Virus record (IMG/VR): IMGVR_UViG_3300008107_000046
Span: 1 to 64,000 of that record
From: a virus
Strand: one strand, 5' to 3'
Length of the DNA: 64,000 nucleotides
Shown here: positions 17,996 to 24,500 of the stretch, piece by piece
How the letters are laid out: each line of letters begins with the position of its first letter
Numbering within the stretch: the first letter of the stretch is position 1
Translations under genes and position numbers: made by a program
The notes under the pieces: generated by a model
What the model was told of the DNA's origin: nothing
What the model saw: only the letters and a program-made list of their open reading frames with translations
Database searches by the model: none

Positions 17996-18592
17996 ATGGC
18001 AAAATCACTTATTAGTATTGGATCGACATCTAATGATGGAACTGGAGATACATTAAGAGCGGGCGCAGAAAAAATTAACGCCAATTTTGATGAAATCTAC
18101 AGCACATTTGGAAATGGAACATCTTTAAGTTCTTCAGTTTCAAATGCAACAACATCTTCTTATGCATCAGTTGCTGGTATTGCAACAATTGCACAGGGAT
18201 TAAGTGGCGCTCCTAATATTACTGCAGGAATTGTAACTACATCTGGAAATTTAAATGTAGTTGGAATTATTACTTCATCAGGCGCAACAATTTACAACAC
18301 AACTACATTAAACAATGTGGTTATTAGTGGTGTAAATACGCACAGCAATGTATCAAATTTCACTAATACTGTTAATTTTACTGGGACTAGTAATAGTATT
18401 AATCAATCTGCAGGAACCGCTGCCATTAATAGATTAGTTGTATCTGGGGTCACGACTTCTGGTGTAGGTAATACTGCAACTCTTGGTACTAATAGTACCA
18501 TGCAATTTTTCCTTCAAAATGATACAACTCTACGTGTTGCAGTTAGAGGTAGTGATGGGGTAACTAGATATGGAACAATCTCACTTGCTTAA
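17996..18592 (+). CDS. Fibre-like virion structural protein
   Basis: A 198-aa protein. The N terminus (ISIGSTSNDGTGDTLRAG, then AEKINANFDEIYSTFG) is a widespread attachment module of marine phage structural proteins. The rest is Ser/Thr/Asn-rich with repeating GIxTTSGNLNVVGI-type strands, as in beta-structured fibres. It probably makes part of a tail fibre or baseplate appendage. It is the last gene before the early-type island, and the promoter at 18597 begins 5 nt after its stop. Confidence 0.65.
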   Translation: MAKSLISIGSTSNDGTGDTLRAGAEKINANFDEIYSTFGNGTSLSSSVSNATTSSYASVAGIATIAQGLSGAPNITAGIVTTSGNLNVVGIITSSGATIYNTTTLNNVVISGVNTHSNVSNFTNTVNFTGTSNSINQSAGTAAINRLVVSGVTTSGVGNTATLGTNSTMQFFLQNDTTLRVAVRGSDGVTRYGTISLA

Positions 18593-18596
18593 GGGC

Positions 18597-18625
18597 TTGA
18601 CATACTGGTTTTGACCTTGTATAAT
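18597..18625 (+). promoter_or_regulatory. Sigma70-type (early) promoter
   Basis: A perfect TTGACA (18597-18602) and a perfect TATAAT (18620-18625) are separated by exactly 17 bp. This is a consensus vegetative promoter that host RNA polymerase could read without phage factors. Predicted transcription starts near 18632, upstream of the 67-aa gene, the tRNA-Gly and the CpeT region, so this island is probably expressed early. Confidence 0.85.
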
Positions 18626-18649
18626 GATGAGGTAAACAAAGGTGATGCC

Positions 18650-18853
18650 ATGATTGTTGATGATGGAGATGAGTATCTGACACGTTGCGTCGTGGATCCC
18701 AGCACTCGTACTTTTTTAATTTATTCAAACATGGGTAATGAAAAAGTAATTGATTGTGCTAATAGTGATGAATTCCTGAATGTTCTCAGTTTTGTTCGGA
18801 GCGTCCTTGGATCTGATACTTTAGTTTACGCTGATCCCCTTGTGAAAGGGTGA
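18650..18853 (+). CDS. Small hypothetical protein at the head of the early island
   Basis: A 67-aa protein. I chose the ATG at 18650 because an in-frame TTG at 18611 lies inside the promoter, upstream of the predicted transcript start, and because AAAGGTG precedes this ATG. The protein is acidic at its N terminus (MIVDDGDEYLTRCVVDP) with a hydrophobic C-terminal half. No family is recognised. It is followed after 5 nt by the tRNA-Gly gene. Confidence 0.6.
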   Translation: MIVDDGDEYLTRCVVDPSTRTFLIYSNMGNEKVIDCANSDEFLNVLSFVRSVLGSDTLVYADPLVKG

Positions 18854-18858
18854 TCCCT

Positions 18859-18929
18859 GCGGGTGTGGTGTAGAGGTAACATCTGAGCCTTCCAAGCTCC
18901 AGTCACGGGTTCGATCCCCGTCACCCGCT
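18859..18929 (+). tRNA. tRNA-Gly (anticodon TCC)
   Basis: A 71-nt cloverleaf. The acceptor stem GCGGGTG pairs with CACCCGC. The D arm contains GTGTAGAGGTAAC, the anticodon loop CTTCCAA gives anticodon TCC, and the T arm has GGTTCGATCCC. The discriminator is T and CCA is not encoded. It reads GGA, a glycine codon frequent in the AT-rich structural genes here, so it may help late translation (inference). Confidence 0.92.
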
Positions 18930-18930
18930 T

Positions 18931-18961
18931 ACCAAAATTGGACTTTAATTCCATTTTTGGT
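18931..18961 (+). other. Imperfect hairpin after tRNA-Gly
   Basis: The arms ACCAAAATTGGA (18931-18942) and TCCATTTTTGGT (18950-18961) form a 12-bp stem with one mismatch and a 7-nt loop. No T tract follows, so it may be a tRNA 3'-processing signal or mRNA stabiliser rather than a terminator. Confidence 0.45.
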
Positions 18962-19002
18962 CGAAAAAATTTCCCGCCAAAAATTTGTTAAAAAACCTTT
19001 TT

Positions 19003-19212
19003 ATGAATCCTTATAAAATTTCATATAAAAAATTGCAGGAAGAAGTAGTTAAAACAACTCCTGAAAATGTTAAAGAAGCAAATGAGGGTTTATTTCATGC
19101 CAAAATGACTTTGCCAGCAGCAGCAAAACATTGTGGAATGACACAAAAAGAAATGAAATTGACTTTTTTTGAATATCTTAAATATAATAAACCTACTTAT
19201 CAGGGGGAATAA
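19003..19212 (+). CDS. Small conserved hypothetical protein
   Basis: A 69-aa protein started at the ATG at 19003; an upstream in-frame TTG would add six residues. It is mostly helical (SYKKLQEEVVKTTPENVKEA) with a segment PAAAKHCGMTQKEMKLTFFEY that resembles a helix-turn-helix (AAKHCGMTQKEMKLTFFEYL) of the kind used to bind DNA. That reading is tentative. Proteins like this are common in T4-like cyanophages. A DNA-binding early regulator is possible but unproven. Confidence 0.6.
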   Translation: MNPYKISYKKLQEEVVKTTPENVKEANEGLFHAKMTLPAAAKHCGMTQKEMKLTFFEYLKYNKPTYQGE

Positions 19213-19263
19213 CTAAAGGGATTGAGTATAACTCTCCGCCCCCATAAAATAAGGGAGGTAACA

Positions 19264-19539
19264 ATGGCGTATAAAATCAATACTACATATTGTTGGTATG
19301 AATTGGACAATGAATATGTCATTGTTAAAATGTATTTTATTAATCATTGTCCATTTACCTTTGATGAGTTATCATCTATTGTTAGGCAAGACCCTGAAAT
19401 AATCTCAATAGCAGATAAAAATGTAAAATTTTGCCCAGAAGATTTGTACAAGTCTTCTTTTTATTTGATAGATGAACAAGTACATCCATGTTTATTTACA
19501 CTAGATTTAGAAAATCCAGAAGAGTTGCCAAATGATTGA
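19264..19539 (+). CDS. Hypothetical protein
   Basis: A 91-aa protein. The ATG at 19264 is preceded by GGGAGGT, a good ribosome-binding site, so the longer TTG-initiated frame from 19222 is rejected. The sequence is strand-rich with aromatic residues (YCWYELDNEYVIVKMYF) and an acidic C terminus. It overlaps the CpeT homologue by 8 nt, implying coupled translation. No known family is recognised. Confidence 0.6.
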   Translation: MAYKINTTYCWYELDNEYVIVKMYFINHCPFTFDELSSIVRQDPEIISIADKNVKFCPEDLYKSSFYLIDEQVHPCLFTLDLENPEELPND

Positions 19540-20017
19540 AAAATTTTGTAAATATTTTGAAGGGTATTTTAACAATCAAAAACAAGCATTTTCTAATCCA
19601 AGTTCATTTGCTTTGATTGAACTTGAACATTTTCAATTGTCAAGTAATAAATTTAGAATTATCCAAAAGTATAATATTGATCCTACTCCATATAGAAAAA
19701 ATATTATCGAAATTTTTGAAGAAAATGATCACTTGTTAATTAAAAATTATAAAGATAATGAAGAATTGACTTATCTTTCTGGGTGTGATATTATTATGGA
19801 ATATAAAGATAATAAATTTTTTGGTAAAAATACTTGTAAAGACTGTATTGTTAACTGGCAAGAAAAGTCTACATATTTAATTACTGAAAGTATTCTTACT
19901 GAAAATCTTTATGAAGTAGTTGATCGTGGATTTGATACTACGACTGATGAACAAATTTGGGGTTCTTTTTTTGGATCTTTTCAGTTTAATAAAATTAAAT
20001 CTTTAATTGAGGAGTAA
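19532..20017 (+). CDS. cpeT: CpeT/CpcT-like phycobiliprotein lyase homologue
   Basis: A 161-aa protein. The family folds as a beta barrel and, in cyanobacteria, attaches or handles bilin chromophores of phycobiliproteins. Diagnostic features are the N-terminal FCKYFEGYFNNQKQAF, the central GKNTCKDC, and the C-terminal VVDRGFDTTTDEQIWGSFFG, all in their usual order and spacing. CpeT is an established auxiliary metabolic gene of cyanomyoviruses, thought to modify host light harvesting during infection. It lies between two tRNA genes in the early island. Confidence 0.9.
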   Translation: MIEKFCKYFEGYFNNQKQAFSNPSSFALIELEHFQLSSNKFRIIQKYNIDPTPYRKNIIEIFEENDHLLIKNYKDNEELTYLSGCDIIMEYKDNKFFGKNTCKDCIVNWQEKSTYLITESILTENLYEVVDRGFDTTTDEQIWGSFFGSFQFNKIKSLIEE

Positions 20018-20028
20018 TCCTCTATTTT

Positions 20029-20102
20029 GCCTCTGTAGCTCAGTTGGATAGAGCAGGGCTTTTGTAAAGCTCAGGTCGCAAGTTCAAGTCTTGTCGGGGG
20101 CT
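20029..20102 (+). tRNA. tRNA-Thr (anticodon TGT)
   Basis: A 74-nt cloverleaf. The acceptor GCCTCTG pairs with CGGGGGC, allowing G-T pairs. The D arm contains GCTCAGTTGGATAGAGC. The anticodon stem GGGCT/AGCTC closes the loop TTTGTAA (anticodon TGT), and the T arm contains GTTCAAGTC. CCA is not encoded. It reads ACA, a threonine codon favoured in AT-rich genes. Confidence 0.88.
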
Positions 20103-20121
20103 TTGAGTTAATAACTCTAAT

Positions 20122-21258
20122 ATGAAAAACGAAGTAAATTTTAAATATATTGATGTCTTTGATAACAAAGATGTAACTTATGATTTGGAAAAATATCCAA
20201 TGAATAAGATTATTCTTAGGGAAGTACAAAAATATTATCCAAGTGTCCAAGATCTAAGTCTTCTTCATGAACATATTGAAGGTGGAAAAGTATCTGATTT
20301 AATGTCTAAGGTAAGTAAAGACTTAACAAAGACTGAATTTTACGAGTACTTTGATGATATTGTTAAACAATATGTTGTATCCCAAATTGATCGTGATGTT
20401 TTAATCCAAAAATTTGGAAATGTTAGGGCAGTTATTCCAAATCAAGACAAAATTGGCGCTCTTCTTCATTTTCATCAAGGAAGATGGGTTGGTAACGGTC
20501 TTGGATTAAGAACTGTTTGGATGGCATTTACTGATTGTTATGAAAGTAATAGTTTACAAATTCTTCCTTTAGAGGAAAGTAGAAAAATTACGATTGACGC
20601 AGTTAAAGAAAATTGGACATATGAAAAACTCCAAGAAGAATGTACAAAATATGCATTCCCTGTAACTATTAAACCTGGACAGTTTCATTTGTTTACTCAG
20701 GAACATATTCATGGCAATTTTCCAAATCTCACTAATAAAACGAGAATTAGTATTGATGTAAGAATTCTATTGAAAGATGGTCAACCACACCGTAAATGGC
20801 CTGGTGCTTACTTTAGGAAATTGGGAGATCTTGATATTAATTCTACACCAGTAGAAATTAAATCAGGTGAATCTACAGCAACATATGCTGAGTATGAAGG
20901 ATTTAAAACAAAAGGAATTGATCTTCATTTTCAAACTCTTACCGTAAGAAATTATTGTTCCAGAATGGGATATGTTTTCCCATATCAACATGCGGATAAT
21001 GAAGGTACTCACCATGCACATTTAGAACATTTAATTGAGCATGGAAATATTGATCATTTGTTCCTGTTTAGTATTTTTTCACTACCAGATGATCCAGATA
21101 GAAGACAATATTTAATGAATTTAGCTTTAAAGAGTAATTGTAAACTGCACTTTGCAAATGAAGAATTTGTACTTGACAATGAGAAAATGTTGAGTAAAAT
21201 AGAGTACTTACGATCGTTTACGAATGATTGGACAAATCCTGTTGATCAAGTTCTATGA
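20122..21258 (+). CDS. Two-domain protein: 2OG-Fe(II) oxygenase fused to a sporadic carbohydrate-cluster domain
   Basis: A 378-aa protein. Residues 1-225 look like a PhyH-type 2-oxoglutarate oxygenase (LLHFHQGRWVGNG, then SLQILPL, then KPGQFHLFTQEHIHGN and TRISIDVRIL, giving distal His and Arg). Residues 245-378 match the 'sporadic carbohydrate cluster' small-protein family (LTVRNYCSRMGYVFPYQHAD, LEHLIEHGNIDHLFLFSIFS, LPDDPDRRQYL, LHFANEEF). In bacteria, separate genes for an oxygenase and this domain sit together in surface-carbohydrate loci, and here they are fused. It probably hydroxylates a sugar or lipid-linked precursor. Substrate and iron ligands are inferred. Confidence 0.7.
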   Translation: MKNEVNFKYIDVFDNKDVTYDLEKYPMNKIILREVQKYYPSVQDLSLLHEHIEGGKVSDLMSKVSKDLTKTEFYEYFDDIVKQYVVSQIDRDVLIQKFGNVRAVIPNQDKIGALLHFHQGRWVGNGLGLRTVWMAFTDCYESNSLQILPLEESRKITIDAVKENWTYEKLQEECTKYAFPVTIKPGQFHLFTQEHIHGNFPNLTNKTRISIDVRILLKDGQPHRKWPGAYFRKLGDLDINSTPVEIKSGESTATYAEYEGFKTKGIDLHFQTLTVRNYCSRMGYVFPYQHADNEGTHHAHLEHLIEHGNIDHLFLFSIFSLPDDPDRRQYLMNLALKSNCKLHFANEEFVLDNEKMLSKIEYLRSFTNDWTNPVDQVL

Positions 21259-21437
21259 AAATTAATCTTTGGTATTGTAATGATATGAAACAATGGCGTT
21301 GGACCTTATGTGATGATTCGAGACCTATATTAAAGCAAGAATCTGGTCAACAACCAAATCTTAGAGATGCAATGAATGATGTGGCAAATACTGTTGAATA
21401 TATACTTGACAAACAAGAAAATGGTGCTATAATTTAA
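21255..21437 (+). CDS. Small conserved cyanophage protein
   Basis: A 60-aa protein whose ATG overlaps the previous TGA. It begins MKINLWYCNDMKQWRWTLCD and has the helix-forming NLRDAMNDVANTVEYIL. I recognise the pattern as recurrent in T4-like cyanophages, without a known function. Its last codons overlap the -10 box of the promoter at 21406-21433. Confidence 0.65.
   Translation: MKINLWYCNDMKQWRWTLCDDSRPILKQESGQQPNLRDAMNDVANTVEYILDKQENGAII
21406..21433 (+). promoter_or_regulatory. Sigma70-type promoter
   Basis: TTGACA (21406-21411) and TATAAT (21428-21433) are separated by 16 bp. It lies at the 3' end of the 60-aa gene. The only element downstream before a terminator is about 65 nt of non-coding sequence, so it may serve a small RNA. 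Confidence 0.7.
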
Positions 21438-21439
21438 TT

Positions 21440-21506
21440 GCGATACTAATTCGCAGTGACCCAAAAAGTGTGACTTCAGAACCCTCTTTTAGAGGGTTTT
21501 GTTGTA
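21440..21506 (+). ncRNA. Candidate small RNA between a sigma70-type promoter and a terminator
   Basis: Predicted transcription would start about 21440 and end at the terminator (21481-21506), giving a transcript of about 65 nt. It contains a short 5' hairpin (GCGA at 21441-21444 with TCGC at 21451-21454), an unpaired middle, and the terminator stem. No ORF fits. This is an inference from the signals only; the promoter could instead read through into the fibre gene. Confidence 0.4.
21481..21506 (+). terminator. Rho-independent terminator
   Basis: The perfect stem ACCCTCT (21481-21487) / AGAGGGT (21491-21497) with a TTT loop is followed by TTTGTTGTAT. It separates the early island from the late fibre gene, whose own late box follows at 21531. 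Confidence 0.85.
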
Positions 21507-21530
21507 TTAAAATCACTATTTTTTATGTGA

Positions 21531-21537
21531 ATAAATA
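21531..21537 (+). promoter_or_regulatory. Late promoter-like box (ATAAATA)
   Basis: ATAAATA lies 29 nt upstream of the ATG at 21567 and just after the terminator at 21481-21506, so the giant fibre gene has its own late start. Confidence 0.6.
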
Positions 21538-21566
21538 AAACATAGTAGAAACCTAAGAGTAATAAA

Positions 21567-24500
21567 ATGGGTCTTAGTCGCTTAGATAATTTCTTAAAAA
21601 ATAGCAGAGGAAATACTCTGTATGTCGATCCATCGAGTATTGACGCTACAGACAGTATTGAAAATCAAGGTAATTCTCTTGCTCGCCCGTTTAAAACAAT
21701 TCAGAGAGCACTGATAGAAGCAGCAAGATTTTCATATCAGCGAGGATTTGATAATGATAGGTTTGGTAGAACCACTATCATAGTTTATCCTGGTGATCAT
21801 ATTATTGATAATAGACCTGGATGGATACCTATTCATGAAGCACCTGTAAGTGGTAGTAACTGGAGACAAAGAAGTGGTGCATTATCAAATGATTTTACTG
21901 CGTTTAATTTAGATTCTAATTTTGATGTATTTGATGATAATAATGATCTGTATAAATTTAATAGTGTTTATGGTGGAGTAATAATACCTCGTGGTACATC
22001 TTTAGTAGGACTTGATTTAAGAAAGACTAAAATCAGACCAAGATTTGTACCTGATCCTACAAATGATAATATTCAAACAACTGCTATTTTCAGAGTAACT
22101 GGTTCTTGCTATTTTTATCAGTTTACTCTTTTTGATGCCGATCCAGCAGGAACTGTTTATAATTCTTATAATAATACAAAATTTGTACCTAATTTTTCAC
22201 ATCATAAAGTAACTGCGTTTGAATATGCGGATGGAGCAAATCCAGTAAGTATTAATGATACATTTTTAAACTATTATACTGATAGAACTGATTTAGACTT
22301 ATATTATCAAAAAATTGGACTTGCTTATGGTCCTTCAAGTGGAAGAGAAATTGCTAATGATTATCCTAGCACCGCTATAGATGTTCAAGCAAAAGTAGAT
22401 GAATTTAGAATTGTTGGATCAAAAGGACAAGATGTTGGTATTACTAGCATAAGATCTGGTGATGGTGTAACTGCTAGTACCACAATTACTGTTGATTTAG
22501 AAGAAATTATTCCAGGTTTGGATGTAGATACTCCAATCAGAATTGAAGGAGTTCCAGTATCTGGATATAATGGTCAATATGTAATTTCTACAGTAGAAAC
22601 TCCAACTAGGATTACCTATAAAACTTCAGTCGCTCCTGTTAATCCTTTACCACTAATAGTAAGTGGTTCTCCTACATTAAACGTTGTAGTTGACACTGTA
22701 ACATCATCTTCTCCATACATATTCAACTGTTCTTTAAGATCAGTTTTTGGTATGTGTGGTCTTCATGCTGATGGAAGTAAATCAGATGGATTTAAATCAA
22801 TGGTTGTTGCCCAATTCACAGGAATTGGACTTCAAAAAGATGATAATGCTTTTGTAAGATATAATAATTCTACAGGTGTATATGAGGATAATACTGCAGT
22901 AACGAATATTCACACAAATTCTTCTGCATTATATAAACCAACTTATGAAAGTTTCCATATTAAAGCATCTAATGATGCATTCCTACAATTAGTATCTATT
23001 TTTGCTATTGGTTATGCAAATCACTTCTTAGTGGAAAGTGGTGGTGATCACTCTATTACTAACTCAAACTCCAACTTTGGTGCAAAGGCATTAGTTGCAA
23101 GAGGATTTAAGCGTGACGCTTTCCCAAGAGATGATACTGGATTTATAACTCACATTATACCACCAAAAGAAATTGAAACCTCAGATGTTACGATTGAATT
23201 TGATGCTATTGATGTTAATGCAACTGTTGGTGTTGGATCAACAACTAGACTGTACTTATATAACAGAACCAACCCTAATGACCCACCAAATCACATTGTA
23301 GAAGGATACAGAATTGGTGCTAAAGTAGACGATAGTTTGCATGTGTTGTTGAATGATGGTAGTGGTACTACAAGATCACTATCTGCTAGAATTATTATGC
23401 CTAATACCCAAAATACGGGTGTTTACGAATCAACTTCTAGAAAAATAGTTCATGTTGGTAGAACGACTGCAGGAATTAATAGTATTGCTGCGGATACATT
23501 AACATTTACTACTCCACATAAATTTATTAATGGTGAAACTATTAGAATTACCAGTAGCACTGGTGAATTACCTGATGGATTAAGACATAATCAGGTTTAC
23601 TATGCAATAACAAATGGTGTAAACTCTGACCAAATTCAAATTGCACAGACATTTAATGATACTGTTACTGCAGATGCAATTTCAATTAATAATAAAGGTG
23701 GTATATTAGTCGTAGAAAGTAGAGTATCTGATAAAGTTTCTGGTGATATTGGACATCCTATTCAGTTTGATAGTAATATAGGGCAATGGTATTTAACTGT
23801 AAGTGGAATTTCTACATTTAATAATCTTACTTCTGCTATTGTTGGTCTAGGGACAAATGGATTAGGTAGTGCGACTTCCAGATCATTTATAAAAAGAACC
23901 CCAGATACTAGATCTTTATCCGATAAAATTTACAAAGCAAGATATATTATTCCAAGAGATTCTGTTGTTGTTGCTAGACCACCTCAGGAAGGATTTGTAA
24001 TTCAAGAATCTAATGATAATATTGGACCAAATGCTGCCGAAATTATAAAGTACAATAGTGTAGATTCTGTAAACTTATCTAATAGTTCTGAATTAAGAAA
24101 CTATAGATTAATATCTGATGCTATTTGGGATAATTTAGTTGGTATTGCAACTTTTACTACAGAAGTTGCACATGAACTTTCTGCAGGTTCTTTAATTGAG
24201 ATTAAAAATATTAAGACAACTACCAATGTAAATGGTATTGGAAACAGTGGATTTAATGGATACCATGTAGTTTCATCAAAACCAACCAGAAGAACATTTA
24301 CAGTTGGATTGACTACAAATCCTGGTACTTTTATAAACAATACTTCTGTTAGAGATGAAAATCTACCTTATTATAGTAGAGCAAAATTCAATAATACATT
24401 CGTAGTATATAAGTCTGATGAAATTCAAGAGTATGTTCCAAATGATAAAGATGGAATTTATCATTTAACCCTGCTAAGTGTTTCGAATTCACCAAATGTA

